From NCBI GenBank assembly GCA_026413225.1, contig CM048591.1:40471803-40535802 (forward strand): a stretch of 64,000 nucleotides of DNA, written 5' to 3'. Positions 46,101 through 60,054 of the stretch are shown in pieces. The translations under genes and the position numbers were made by a program. Position 1 is the stretch's first letter; the number at the start of each line of letters is the position of its first letter. This DNA comes from Otis tarda. Its lineage: Eukaryota; Chordata; Aves; Otidiformes; Otididae. The notes under the pieces are model-generated. The model was not told the DNA's origin. It ran no database searches and worked only from the letters and a program-made list of their open reading frames with translations.

Positions 46101-49044
46101 GCTTCAGAATAAATAACAAATTAAGCAACCCTTGGCATTTAGACAACAGTTTTACTCTAGGTGCACAATAACAAAGTATAACCCAAACAAAGCTAGGGAA
46201 GTGAAACTGAGTACAGTTTATCAGCTATTAGAAAAATGAATTAAATGTTCAGTCTTACATGTTTCCAAAAGTAACTAAAATCTTCTGTGTCGGTAAAGCA
46301 AATGTTTCTGATCGATTAGCTGAGGACTGGCCTATTTAGATGAACAGGCTATAACAGTACACAATTATACTAAGACAGCTCATTTAAAGGTAGGAATTTT
46401 ATTAGTCCTAGAGGGAGGGAAAATTTACCATTTGCTCCTCTTTGCAGAGCCTACTAATACAGCAGAAGACTGTTTTTCCTAAGACTCTGTCTATTAACTC
46501 TTCTATTAACTCCTTCCTAAACCACTGCAGCACATTTCCACTTTTACATATAGAATAAAATAGGAACCCAGCTGTTTCTGTGTGGCTAAATTGGGTAAAA
46601 TTAAAATGTCATCAGTTTGGAAGAGATTAAGGGAGTACCTACTGTGCAGTATGCAAAGAAAAAATACATACTAAGTTTAATTTAGCCTTGAAATTGGTAC
46701 TAAACTCCATCATGGGAATGGCAAGTTTTGCTAAAAATCCCAGGGAGCTCAAGTATCATCAGATAAACTGGAGGTAGACACAAGACATTGGCCACACCTA
46801 ACTACACTGTGTTTTACTCACAATACATATGGTTGTTAGTTGAAAAAGAGAGTAACAAATGGAAGTAAATACAGAGTATATGCAGATCATTCAAAAAGCA
46901 TGGTCATCACCCTCTGAAGATAATGCTAAAGCAGACTTTTGAATATACAGAACCTCATTCTAAATGGGTTGTGTCCTATATGACTGTGACTTAATGTAGA
47001 TATTGAAAATTTTCACTATAATTATTGAAGTACAGAGTTCCTGAACAGGTTTCAAGTCACCATAGAATTCAATTAATTTCTGAAGAGTTTCAATTGTTTA
47101 TAAAGAGATATAGTATCAATTATGTCCCGTCACCTTTTTATCCTTCCCTGTGGAAAGACTTATTCATGTATTCCATCAAGGATTTGAAATTATAACTAAG
47201 AATAAGTCCTACAACACATAATTGCAAATGTTCTGCCCTCTGCCTTCCTATAAGCTGACAGAAGGTGTTTTATGTGATAGAGCTGGAGGTCTCCATACAG
47301 ATTTATTGTAGCTCTGTCAATGATGGACTGATAAGGTGACATAAGATAACAACCCTGGAGATGTTGATGTTTCTTCATCGGAGTCTGTGATTCTCCCTAT
47401 TAAACGAAACAAGAGAGAAGAGTAGTGTGTTCTGGCAAAGATGCAAGAAAGCTTTCACAAGTTCTCTAGAACATTATGTATTATGGATACCTCTTGTGAA
47501 ACAAAGGACAGCCAATGTCACATTAACACCACTAGTGTGCTGTAAATCCCTGTTCCTACAAGACACTTCAAGTGTGATTCCAATACTCAACAGCTGATGA
47601 TTTTGTTGATGAGGAAAGGCCAGAAAGCACATTGTTCCACATGTTTTCATGAAGCATCTGTAAAACATTATCCAAAGAGAACCTTTGGTAATAAGACTTC
47701 TTTTTCAGAATGCTGTATATTTAATGAACTTAATGCATTTTAATGATCAAAATGTCTTTTTATATACAAGGGAAGGAATACAGCAAAAAGCTAATAATTC
47801 CATGAGCGGAACAGAGGAGCAGGTCAACAAAGTGTCTTTTAAGAAGAGGTTTCTTTCCTTTGGAGGACTTTCTGTTGTTTGAATTGGAGCTCTGGAGACC
47901 TAATCTTTGTATGACCCTTACGATGAATATTCTAACATTTTGTAAAGAGAAGTTAACATTCAGCCTTTAATTCCTCTCCCCAATTAAATATATGGAAAAT
48001 TCTTTCAAATGTGGTTGGAACCGATCAATGCTTTAAAAGTTATTGCTGGAGAACAGTAACAGGCCCATAAGTAATCACTTCCAAAGGAAAGTGGGCTAAA
48101 ATAGACATTGCTCTACCAAAAATGTTAAGGCCAGCAAGTGCTTTAATCAGTAGCACACAATGGAGAAAAAAAAATATCTACCATTGTTATAGCTCTAAAT
48201 GCCCATGCAAAGGAACACATGCCTCAATATGACTGAACTAGCTAAAAGCACCATTTAGTACAAGCTCCCTGCAAAGCTATCTCTTTTGCTTGTTCTGAAT
48301 AACACACCTCTGGAAAGTGTGAAACCTCCTCTGGTACTTGCTGTGTGTGGTTTAGAAACCTGAGAGAGCTGGAGCACAAAGGTAGCTAGGCAGCATATAG
48401 TAAGTAAATGTAGTTACATGGAATCCAGCTGTGTCCATGTGGCTTCCTATTATTTTTTTGCATGAAAATCAAAGGAAACGAAAGGTTTGAAGTCTTTTCT
48501 GTTATTTCTGTTTTGTATTTTTGAGGATTATCATAAACCAATGAGATTAATGCAAAGGTTTTGCATTTATTTTCTATTTCAATAATAACATGTCTTACAT
48601 TCAAGATCTAGGCTTTTCAGTTAAGAATTCATACTGTAAAGATAACAGGCTTGGTCATTAATGATCATTAGTGTCACCACTAAGAAAAGATTCATGTTGG
48701 CATTATTTATTAAAGCAATCAAAATATGCTATTATGTTCCTAATTACAATATTTATTCAAACTCCCCTACTTACCCACAGTACAAATACAGTGCAGGCAG
48801 CTGTTGTAGAAGCTTCCCTGTGCAGCTCTGGAAATGACTTTCTTTCAACTAAGGACACTCCTATTCTCAAAGGGAAAGAACAGAGTAAATGTGAATCTTT
48901 GCACTGCGAGGCAAATCTCTGGTTTTGGATGCATGAAGTCGTATTAAGGATAAGAGCTGCAGAAACAGAGAAGTGGCTAAGAATGGTAGTAGATTAAAAA
49001 AACAGTCTATTCAAGCTTCTGCCTTCAAACCAGCATATCATTAT
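43199..49044. other. Intergenic stretch without recognised genes
   Basis: AT-rich DNA with many short chance frames, the longest 150 codons at 43237-43689 (Lys/Ser/Thr-rich, no family resemblance). An A15 tract lies near 45910. I see no repeat element or RNA gene here. Confidence 0.65.
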
Positions 49045-49530
49045 CATAGAGCTGGATGGAGTACTCCAGATGAGGTCTCATGAGAGCAGAGCAGAGGAGG
49101 AGAATCACCTCCCTTGATCTGCTGGCCACGTTTCTTTTGATGCAGCCCAGGATGTGGTTGGCTTTCTGGGCTGCAAGCGTGCATTGCCAGTTCGTGTTGA
49201 GCTTCACGTCCACCAGAACACCCAAGTCCTTCTCCTCAGGGCTGCTCTCAATCCATTCTCCACCCAGCCTGTATTTGTGCTTGGAATTACCTTGACCCAT
49301 GTGCAGGACCTTGCACTTGGCCTGGTTGAACTCCATGAGGTTTGCACAGGCCCACCTCTCCAGCCTGTCAAGGTCCCTCTGGATGGCATCCCTTCCCTCC
49401 AGCGTGTCAGCTGCACCACACAGCTTGGTGTCATCGGCGAACTTTCTGAGGGTGCACTCTAGCCCACTGCCCGTGTCACCGACAAAGATGTTGAACAGCA
49501 TCAGTCCCAATACCAATCCCTGAAGAATGT
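49045..49530 (-). mobile_element. Internal CR1 LINE fragment (reverse transcriptase part)
   Basis: The minus strand encodes, without a stop, a segment from just after RT motif B (LMLFNIFVGD) through motif C (FADDTKLCGA), DRLERWACANLMEFNQAKCK, EEKDLGVLVDVKLN and [13 protein letters not shown] to RPHLEYSIQL. It ends where CR1 should continue for another 600 bp or so. Both ends are truncated: the 3' UTR and octamers are absent. An A-rich tract at 49540-49553 lies just beyond its 5' end. The frame is remnant RT, not a host gene. Confidence 0.94.
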
Positions 49531-52500
49531 GACTTTATTATAAAAAAAAAAAATTAGAAACAAACGAACAAACAAAACTTTATCACTTGTAATGTAAATC
49601 ACCCACAAGAAAAACTCAGATTTCAAAATACTGTGGAGTATTTTGTTTATTCAAGGCTGCTTTCTTTTAGGAGATGAAGAACACGAGTATCAGAATCTAC
49701 AAACAGAAATTCAGTATCTTGAAGTCCTCCTCTGAGAGCTGAAATGAAAGGCTTACTTCACTGGTATGCAGCACAACAGCAGAAATAGATAAACGCAGAC
49801 TATAGAACTGGGGCTATCATAAAGCCTATCACACAAAATATCAAGAAACAAATATGAATGTTTGATAATTTATTTTAAGAACATCCATTTAGAATATTAA
49901 AAAAGTATTCATATTAATTCAGTGTCTGTCGACTGTGCACTTTTTGCTAAAGTATGAGCAATGTGTTTATTAAGTCAATATTATCATTTTAAAACATTGT
50001 TAAGCAGACACCACTAAGACAGGTCAGAAGGCAATGTTCTGCCCTTTCCAAAACCAAGAATGATCTTTTTCAGCAACTAAAGCCTAATATGGATTATCAG
50101 CATCATCTGCTCCCTTTGTTTTCAGGAAACACAACATGTGCTTTTTCCAAAGCAATCTCAAAGCCAAAAGTACAATTGAAAGAGATCATTAATGTCTTGA
50201 CAAATAATCTAAATTATTATTTGTTTGAAAAGATTAAGGTTTTAAATATCCCAAAACACTTTAAAAATACAGAATGTTGTCTAGGCCACTTTCCTGAGGG
50301 GAATTTGTAGCTGTGAACAAAGTTGCTGTTAATGGTATTTTCCCATGGACAGAGTACATTTTGTTAGCAATGGTGGTGTGTGCTTCTATGTGCATGCTCA
50401 TACTCAGAGCTTTCCTCTGGATTCGGTCTGTTCCTAAGTGACTGCTGGATCTGTTTGGGTGTTCACTCACTTCAGGAGACAGAGAGAGAGAATCCAGGAT
50501 GCTCTTATGATGCTCCATCTCCCATTCTAAACCATAAAACTCAGATATAGTGAAATATATTTATTAGTTACGGGAATATTATTTCAGAAACACAGGATAA
50601 AGAAATAAAGTTAACTTAGGTCAATACAAATCTGTGGTGGGGTAAGATTGCCCTCCTTTTTTGGAGGAAGCCTTTTTCATGGAAGTAAGAAAAGAGAAGT
50701 GATGTAGTTAAGGAGATTATGAAGGAATAAAACAGTACTTGGCATCCTCTATACCCTCACTCCCAGTATGTATAACAAAACCAGAGAGAAAGATCAGATG
50801 AGAGGCTGTGCCCTTCTCTTTTGCTAACTGTATATAAACAGTGACTTCATAGTCACAAGATAATTGTAATCATAATGTTAGCATGCAGGGCAGTTAAATA
50901 TGTGCCTCAATAGGCTTTTCTGAGTGCTGAGTTCAGTCTATTTGCTTGCTCAGTGAGGAGTTCCGTTCACTTTAGCAGGAATGTTTTTTATGAGAAACAT
51001 TTACAGCCTGGAGAAAACTGTATAATGCAAGTAAAACAGATAAAAACTAATGGTAATACTTAGAGTAACTAGTGGAACCAACACTGAGCCTAAAAAGAGT
51101 CTTGTTGGAAAATTGCACTGTTGTAGCATAAATAACCGCTGAGAGTGAAATGCATGGGAGGAACAGACTAATCAATGAATTAATCTTTGGAGTAAGAAGC
51201 GTAAACAGAATAAACACATATACTTTCATCATGACCCCCTGAACATGATAGCCAATTCACTTCTACATAGATACCTCTTTTGCTCTAAAAGGGTAAATAA
51301 TTTTCTGTATTATATTTCTTTCTTCCCCTGAATAGGGGAGAATTTTGTTATATCACCTGAAGGTGAATTAACTCACTATGCCTGAATGGCAGTGCTTCCT
51401 CAATGATGATTTCTTTTTTTTTTTTTTTTAATAAAACATGAAAGACTACATCTACTAAAGTTGACAAGAAGGTTCTCCATCACAATCAGTGGGGTCAAGA
51501 TTTCCTCTTTCTTACTTATCTTCATTTCCTCTTCAACCTTAAAAATTCTCTAATGCACAATGACTGCATTTTTATAGAGGATTGAGGAAAAGAATACAGG
51601 AATAACCAAATACTCATTTTCAACTGAGATCACATGTATCATAGTGCTTCATGGCATCCACAGTTCCTGTGTTTGGAATTATACTAAAACTAGATATTGA
51701 ATATTAGTTATATCTTTATCATACTCTCCCAAAACTTGCAGTTATTCATACTGATTTCCTTTATTAGCCGTATTCTATCATCCCATGTTTATGGGCTTAT
51801 ATTTTCATGGCACTATTTAAGTAGTACTAAAAATTGCTTCCTTTACATTTATTGTGATTATAGCTCTTGGTAAGGTAAGCAATTCCTGTGCTACCCTTTG
51901 GAATCCTTTCTTTTGGCAGTACATAGCTAATCTAGTTGTACAGTGGTATAATCGCTTTACTTCGTAAAGAGCTCATATCTCTCCAGAACGTATGGAGTCA
52001 TTAAGGAGCAGAGATATTTGAACTGAGTTATCACAGGCAGAAAAATGGGATTTTGTTTTATGGCCCAAAGCTCCTGTAAGCAGAATCACAGACACGTAAT
52101 TCTTGGAAGACAGCATTCAGGCAGTTGAACGTCTATAGACTCACGTTCGTGCCTTCTGATTGCTTACAGACCAGAAACTTCTTACAGAAAAGCAACTGGT
52201 TGTAACCTGAATAATAGTCAACTATTAGTCAAATGAATCATTTTATGAAGGGCAGAATTTGTTTGAAGCTGTTCAATTTTGCAACAATCTCAGCAATTGT
52301 TTTTCTCAAGAGCAATTACTTGAATTATCATTATTTTTTTCAAATAGGACATAGTCTAGAACAAAGAATACACTATTGATTTTTTATAGCAAATTCTCAT
52401 GACACTCAGGAATTATTTGTTTGCTGGGCAACTGACCTATCCACTTTTCAGTCTAGACTGTACTTTTACTTCTCCTCTAGCTGTCCTTCAGATGGGTAAG

Positions 52501-53922
52501 TTGAAGGTAGGGAAGAAAGATAGTACGTTAAGGGATCTGTCTATATAGAATTGTTTTCTACCTTGGAGAGCCAATTAAACATAAATTGCCTAGGGCTCTT
52601 AAGTGCCTTCAGAACTCCAAAGCTAATGTGTTATTCCATACCTTAATTCCATTTTTTAATACTCAACAAAACTATTTTAGTTTACATAGAACACATATAA
52701 TTTCTGTAAATTGTAACTATTCCAAAATGCTTCTGATTTAACTACCTGTGCATACAAACACACTAACATTTAGCTGAGTGAGTCCAGTGACTACACGTGT
52801 TAAGTCAAACAGATCTTTGTAAGATATTTAAACAAGGGCCTCAATTTCCAATATTCTGTTTAATGAAGTTGCCCTTCCTCTTTTATTTAAAAAGAATCAT
52901 TCAGTCTGGGAAATTATGTCAGAACACCCAGCTAGTGTGTTTTTCTCTTCCTTCTGATATAATAAAATAGTAACAGTAGTAACAGTGATAATTATAATTT
53001 CCACCATAAATAAATCATATCATACTCATCTAAGTTTGGCAACTCAGTTGGCTGTGATTCTCCTTCCTTTCAAATACAAGAAAAACAACAATGTTGGTAT
53101 TTCAGAATGACTCATACTATATTCATATTTTTCTCTCAAGATTTCCAAAAGCTGTGGAAATAGCAATAGCAATACATGACGCAAGATCATGTAAAATAAG
53201 TGAGAAGCATATTGTTTCAGATGTCTGTCAAATGACAGCAGTGAAATCATTTTTTCAATGGACAAATTAGGAGTAGTAGACTGAAGGAATCGTTGTCTTC
53301 TCAGCTGAAGGACATGCTGCTTCTCTGTAACTTCCCGCTCTGGTGGCACATAGCATCATAGACATTTGAGACATACCAACTGTTTCATGGGATTCTGCTG
53401 TTGCCACCAGTGGATTAATTAGCAAAAGCGATGAAAGTTAAATTCTGCTCCAAGGCTTAAAAGAAGGACTGAGATTGTGATAGAGGGATTTAAAAAAACA
53501 TTCCCCATATTAATTTCAACTTTCAGAATGAATTAGCTTTGACTCCTTTGCTGAAAGTTCCATTTAGTCACCTCTGACAGAACGCAATCCGTTCCTTGGT
53601 TTGTCTCCCAGCGACTACTGCAAATAAACCATGATAGAAAGACTATTTCATGAATAACCAGAGTAAAATTAGATAAAATGAAACCCTAAGGTATTTAAGT
53701 AAATTTAACAGAAGGAATATGAGAAAAACACAGTCAGCTCATATATACTTACAGACAGACAGAAACCAACAATAAGAATATTTATCTGATTACAGAATGC
53801 CCTTCTTTGCATTCCAGTTTTGTGTCTCAGCAATCACACTATTAGTATGTTGGAGACTCATCTATGATTTACAATTGGACTCTAACAGGAACTATACTAC
53901 TGATTGCTGCTAGAATGTCTTC
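49531..53922. other. Intergenic stretch without recognised genes
   Basis: AT-rich, with a T16 tract near 51414-51429. The longest frame (101 codons, 53044-53349 minus) shows no family resemblance. No mobile element is recognised. Confidence 0.65.
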
Positions 53923-53927
53923 CAGCC
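53923..53927. repeat. Left target-site duplication (CAGCC) of the second LTR
   Basis: The identical pentamer is at 54951-54955, immediately after the LTR end. Confidence 0.78.
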
Positions 53928-54950
53928 TACATTATGTTTGTGTGGCAAGGTTTTGGTAGCAGGGGGCTACCGGGGTGGCTTCTGTAAGGACATGCCAGCA
54001 GCTTCCCCCAAGTCCGACAGAGCCAGTTGCCAGCAGGCTCCAGCGGATCCACTGCTGGTCAAGGCCGAGCCCATCAGCAAGGGTGGTAGCACCTCTGGGA
54101 TAATGTATTTAAGAAGGGGGGAAAAAAAGCCTATGCAAGTTCAACCAAAGAGAAAAAAGTGCAAACATCAAGGCCAGTGAAGAAGGAGGGGAGAATGTGC
54201 TCCTGCAGAGATTCCCCTGCAGCCCATGGTGAGGTAGGCTGTACCCCTGCAGCCCATGGAGGCCCAGGGGGAGTGGAGATCCACCTGCACCCAGGGAGTA
54301 CCCCACACTGGGGCAGGCGGATGTCCCAGGGAGGCTGCGACCTCCAGCTTGTGCTGGAGCAGGCTCCTGGCAGGACCTAGAACCCTATAGAAAGAGGAGC
54401 CTGTGCTGGAACAGGTTTGCTGGCAGAGCCTGTGACCCTGTCTGGGTCCCAAGCTGGAGCAGTCTGCTCCTGAAGGACTGCACCTCGTGGAAGTGACCCA
54501 CGCTGGAGAAATTTGTGGAGGACTGCATCCCATGGTAGGGACCCCATGCTGGAGCAGGGAAGAATGTGAGGAGGAAGAAGTAGCAGAGAGAATGTGTGAT
54601 GAACTGACCACAACACCCATTCCCCATCCCACTGCACTGCTCGGGAGGAGAAGGTAGAGAAATCAGGAGTGAAGTTGAGCCCAGGAAGAAGGGAGGGGTG
54701 GGAGGAAGGGGTTTTCAGATTTGGATTTATGTCTCATTATCCTGCTTCGATTTGATTGTCGATAAATTAAATTAATTTCCCTGAGTTGAGTCTGTTTTGC
54801 CCATGATGGTAACTGGTGGGTGATCTCCCTGTCCTCATCTCAGCCGATGAGCCTTTCATTGTATTTTTTCTCCTCTTGTCCAGCTGAGGAGGTGGGATGA
54901 GAGAGCAGCTTGGTGGTCACCTGGCATCCAGCCAAGGTCAACCCACCACA
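53928..54950 (+). mobile_element. Solo LTR of a second avian endogenous retrovirus
   Basis: This 1,023-bp GC-richer block starts TACATTATGTTTGTGTGGCA (compare the usual TG..ATTGGGTTTGCGTGGCA start of a common avian LTR) and ends GGTCAACCCACCACA. It contains GGTTTTGGTAGCAGGGGGCT, a TATTTAAG at 54106-54113 as likely TATA box, ATTAAA at 54766-54771 as possible poly-A signal, and an internal roughly 49-bp tandem repeat. The perfect CAGCC duplication on both sides sets the boundaries and implies the starting TG has mutated to TA. No internal retroviral genes adjoin it. I recognise the family from bird genomes but cannot give its library name. Confidence 0.85.
54307..54590 (+). repeat. Approximately 49-bp imperfect tandem repeat inside the second LTR
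   Basis: The core GCTGGAGCAG (or close variants) recurs at 54353, 54405, 54453, 54502 and 54548, with a weaker form near 54307. The spacings are 46-52 bp. Between cores, phrases such as GACCC, CCTG and GGACTGCA recur. It is a property of this LTR family as I recall it. Confidence 0.75.
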
Positions 54951-54955
54951 CAGCC
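54951..54955. repeat. Right target-site duplication (CAGCC) of the second LTR
   Basis: Perfect copy of 53923-53927, abutting the terminal CCACCACA of the LTR. Confidence 0.78.
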
Positions 54956-57900
54956 ATGACCATCAACATAGTAGGAAATTATCAGCCTAAACTATTTAAA
55001 CGACGTTGACTGTTCTACATTCAGAACATCTTTCTTCCCCTGTACTTAGTTCCATCTGTATTTCAATAGCAGGGACTAAAAGGAGGTAACAAATGAAAAG
55101 CTCTTTCTGCTCACAGACACCAAACAAAAAGGAAGAATACCACCAATTTGGGTCCTGCAAACTTTACACATTTTTTACAACAGGAGCCTGTGCTAGGAAA
55201 TCCTGTGGGTTTTTAAGCTAACCCAATGACAACATCAAAACATGTTGTCAGAAGGGAGACAAATCTCTCCTCTGCATCTGCTGAGATCCCATCACAAGTG
55301 CTGCAGATTTCCAGTATATACCTAAGTGCTGTTCATACATAATGAATAGGAAATTGAGAGGTGCGGAGACTGACTGCTTTGAGTAGAAAAGAATGGCACA
55401 AAGCTCTGCACTTAAATCTATGGCTTTAATATAGTAGACTCGAGGCAATTTTTTAAGGTCTTGTAAAATAACAATGGAGTTCAGTGAGGTATTAAGTGCC
55501 AGAAAAAGCAGCGCTGTAATAGCAAAAAAGAACAGCTTGTTCTCAGGGCTGTTTTGTGCAGGATGTTCACAGAAGGGAACACTCTAGCATCATTCTGGTA
55601 TGCTGATTAATGCTCTTAATGTCCTATTGCCTTCAGAAAGTTAACAGTCTAAACGGCTTTTTTAAAATTTATTTATTTTGAGGGATGATTTAAGAAGGTG
55701 TTGGTAAAGGAGGACGGTATGTGTGTCTACTTGAGAGAAAGGGAGAAGAGAAGAACTCAAAGTTAAGAGTAGATGAAACCTAGTCCTGTAGACTTTTAGA
55801 AGTTCAACAGGCACCGGGAAGAAAAATGGTTATAAACCACAGCAACCATCTTTTGGCACTAGGAAAAATGTAGTCTTGTGCTCCCTGTAAGCTAAAAAAC
55901 AGTGAATGTAACAGTTGTTCTTGAACTGCAATTTAGTGATGGGATAGATCTTTCCTGCCTCGGTAGAAGAAAACAATCAGTGCAAGGAATGGGGAAACCC
56001 AGGTTGTGTTAATTCCTACATTTCATCTTAGGTGATGAAAAGCAACAGGTGCTTCAGTGGAAGCTGTGAAAAACCTGCACTCCTGGCACAAATAATCATT
56101 CTACACATTAAATTTATTCCTAGCCCTTCAATTTCACAATAATAATAATAAAAACAAGTTCTACCAGGAATTCCTTATGTTCTTAACATGTTCTATGAAT
56201 TATGGGTTTATGAGGGAAAGAGAACTGTTCTTATGTGTTAAGATCTTTGTGTTAGCCTTCACCTGCTACAGTACTTCGACTCTGAAACCACAGATTCCTG
56301 GAACAATGCCACACAGTGTCATGCAACCCAGCCAGGTGGCCTTTGCCCAGAAATAAGACTGTTCCAAATTTTGTACCACCTCATTAACTTCATATTTTGC
56401 TTATGAAACATCTAACTCTTTCACAAGTGCTCATTTTAGACTCGAAGATAGCTAAAGGTCAGGTACTTCCATGTTAATTTTGTCAAATGAGAGAAATTCC
56501 TACTTTCAAATGTGCTCCCGTTTACATTCATAGCTTCCCAGAGGCAGAACTTCCTTGTACTTTGCCAGGTGGAGAAGGGTCTGTATTTTGGAAATAGACT
56601 TACAATAAAAAAATATCATACAAGTTTTCCTGACAGTATCAGCAACAGGAGTCTGCAATAACATCTTGAAGAAATACTTCCCTATGAAAATACCCTCTCA
56701 TTTGTGAAAAGCTAAAGCTACAGTGTTTGCTCTTCTGCTTTTCTCTTACATTCACCTCCTTAATGTTAGAGGTAAGTCATGTCACTTACAAGCTAGGGCA
56801 CTAACTTCCTTTTAATGAACCTTTCAAGATTTAAATGTTATATCCTTCAACCATTTCCTAAAACCAAGATGTTTTTTTAAAATCTCAGGTGTTCCTTTTC
56901 TTCAAAGTATTGTTTGGGTTTAATAATATGCCTTCTGGGAGCTGCAGCTTTGGTTTATAATGCTCTGCTTTCCTTCCATTGCAACTGTCATTCTGCCTGC
57001 TGAACTCTTTGCGCTACTCTTATATTTGCACAGGAAAAAAAAAATTGAGATATTTCTTTGTTAATTGGCTTATTAAAAATTAATGGTGCACTTTGATGTT
57101 TAATATTTAAACACAATGTGTAATGTTTGCTAGAGCAAATTTTTCCTGAAAAAAAAAAATCAAATATAGTAGAGAACACTGCTTTTCAGGACAGTGACAG
57201 AGATTTTATTGTGGGTTAACATTCAGGATAGATAGCATCATTACTTCAGCATTAGTACACATTTTTTAAAAGTTTAAGGTCATGTTAACTTTTGAGTTCC
57301 AAGACAGTCAGCCTTGATATACTATGGTACTGTCATGCAATCTGGTTTGTTTGGTTGGTTTTTTTTTCTTTTCCTTTTCTTCTCAGGACTGCTGATGTCA
57401 TATAAAGAGAGTTACCAATCAACTATATACACCATTAACGTTAGACTTGTGAATATTTTATTCAGAGAACTTTCTGTTTCCTCGTTAATCTGTCAAATGC
57501 TTTCCACTCAAAGCTTTGAGTCCACAAAGTGCTAAGCTCACTGGTGGTCCAATCAAAGGCACAGACAAGATTTCAATCTTCCTACTTTAAAGCAAGAAGC
57601 AGTATGTCACAACTGAAACTGAAACAGACCAGAGTTTGTAGCAGAACATGCAGAACCTGGGACAATTCCATTAAGTTATCTTCTCACCCCAGACTGCTTT
57701 TCTGGTTTTTAGCAAATCGACTGCAGTTCACTAACATTCATGGACCAATCTTAAAATAAATTCTCCTATCTGTGTACAAATCAAAAAATGCAAGTCATAA
57801 AAATCCTATTAAAATATTGCTCAACTTCCTAGGGACCTGTGGGAGTCCTTTCACCAGGCAAATTGCCTATGAAACTGTTTTCATTCAAGTAGAGAACTGC

Positions 57901-58254
57901 CAGTGCTGAGCAATGAGGCATCAGAACTTGCCAAGATCCGTAAATATTGCATTCCTTCATCTAGTTCACCTGTAGCTCACCAAATCCAGTAGCTGGTCTA
58001 AAGACCTTTCCATGCTCCTTCTCCAAGCTTCTCCTGGTTTATTACCTGGGATAGAAGCCATAGGATGGAGCCTACTAATCCACGTTGCACAGGATTAATT
58101 AGATTACCCACCTCATAGCTCTTACAAAGAGATCCTACTTTCTCCTGTCTCACCAATACTCCGTGTTCTGCACTCCCTTCACCTTTATTTGCACCAGAAG
58201 TGCTTATTGGACTCTTCATTGAACCAATTCAAGCATAACTCCCCCTTCCCATTA

Positions 58255-58272
58255 AAAAAAAAAAAAAAAAAA
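58255..58272 (+). repeat. Poly-A tract (about 18 bp)
   Basis: An uninterrupted A run after CCCCCTTCCCATT. No retroposed body or flanking duplication is recognised. Confidence 0.85.
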
Positions 58273-60016
58273 GGTTTCAATTTGGGGCTTTTTTCAGGTT
58301 AATTTTCCACAGAAAGCCCTTTTTCATTTTGAGTCTGTAAGGTTTCTCCACAAATGCCAGTTTTCAGCTAGGAATTACTTTTGTTCCTGTAACTCTATTG
58401 TGACACCAAGATGGCCCTTCTCTGATATTTTTCTTTTTGCAAACCCATTTATATCAAAGAACGAACACAGGACAGATATTCCAGCTAAGCAACAGACAAT
58501 AGAATTTCCAGCCTCAAAACCATCTTCACAATTCCACAGCTGCAGACAGCTGTGATATTTACTTTCCAGGATTCTTTTACACATAATTAGAATTTGGACG
58601 TGTCCAAATTAACTTGTCTTCTGCTCACAGCCATCCTCAGAAATAATAAGTGCTGTTTTGCAAAATCAGATTCCTGAATGTTTCAAGGTTGTGCAGGCAA
58701 AAGCTGTTTATTTAAAAACAAAGTAGCCACAAAATGTTCTTTGAATCAGTAGTTTAGTGGCATGGGAAGGAGTTTTATTTGCAGGCTTGTAATACCAGAA
58801 GAACTATTAGCCAGCTGAAGCAGCACTACTCGCTGGGCTCTCCCTCTTCTAGGGAATTAAAGCTTTTTTTTTCTCTCATTCATAACTGATTGCTATTTCA
58901 TGTGAATTAAACACTAATGCTTTTTTTAAAAAAAAAAAAAAACCAAACAAACAAATAGCAACAGCAAAACTTCTCTACCAAATTGGAGAAAATTCCTGAA
59001 ACAGAGATCAAAAACTTTCTTCTAAGAAGGGTCTGACGGGAGTATTATAAGAAAACAAAACAGCCCGTTTGTTTCTGAAGCAAAATTGGTGCAAAATTAA
59101 AACAATAACTCACCAGACATCAAATGAAATTGTATTTCATAGGCAGAGCAGTGGTTTATCAGATCACATACTGTTGTTTGTCTCTTCAGGGTTTTCCCTA
59201 CATTTCTCAGTTGTAACTTTTCCCATGGTGTTTCTTTTTAGTGTATGGTGAGGTTATGCACTGTTGATGACCAACATCAGGGAAAAATTATACAATAGCA
59301 GGTGTGAATCTGTAGACCAATGCCATGGGAAGGAGTCTTATTTTCATGTGTTCAGATGCAACATCACAAATAGAATTGCAATATGCAGCCTTAAATTTAA
59401 AATGTAAATTTTAATCCCTTGTATAGGATCTTTTTCTTTTCCTGGTATTATTAACGTGTATGTATACAGAAACATTTTGCTGTCTGTGCTGTTTCATAGC
59501 TCAGTTGTGATTCTGCACAATCCAGTGACACAGAAGGTGCTAGACTCACTAAGACAGCCATCTTCTGAAAAGAAATCTGGAATACAGTGGATCTGCCTAT
59601 GCCTAATATCCACATTTAGAAGCCATTTAGTGACCTTGATTTCATGTCAATTTAAAGAGAAGAAAAAAATTCTCAATCTCCTCACAACAGAGGAACACTT
59701 AAAAGTACGCTCTCGAAGTATCCAGCTTGTAGTCAGTTCTTTGGTAGGGCGGAAGCAGGGGCTCTGATTGGACAGTCTCTGGACAACTGAATGGAGGAGG
59801 GAAGTTTCCAGCTTTGGAAGGGAGAGGTCTAGCCCCCAGTGCTCATTTCCTCCAGCTGAGATAACATATACCGAGTGGGAGAGGAAGACACCTCATTAAA
59901 CTTAATTTCAAACAGGGCTGGGTTAAGGCAATGTTAAAACACGTAAAAAACAAATATACCCATTGGAATTTAATACAGTCCCCAACAATTCTGTTTGAAC
60001 ATGCTGTCAAAATACC

Positions 60017-60054
60017 TGCTGTCAACATGAGCGGTTGCTGTCAACATGAGCGGT
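60017..60054 (+). repeat. Perfect 19-bp tandem duplication
   Basis: Two identical adjacent copies of TGCTGTCAACATGAGCGGT. Partial copies (TGCTGTCAA at 60002, TGCTGT at 60056) flank them, suggesting slippage seeded by a short repeated word. Confidence 0.93.

Noticed and set aside
54168-54637. Minus-strand frames of 80-154 codons in the second LTR.
   Set aside because: They follow the 49-bp repeats and the GC-richer composition of the LTR; there is no domain and no independent evidence.
29694-58272. Poly-A tracts at 29694, 45910, 58255 and 58927 as tails of processed pseudogenes or SINEs.
   Set aside because: No recognisable retroposed body precedes them and no flanking target duplications are visible.
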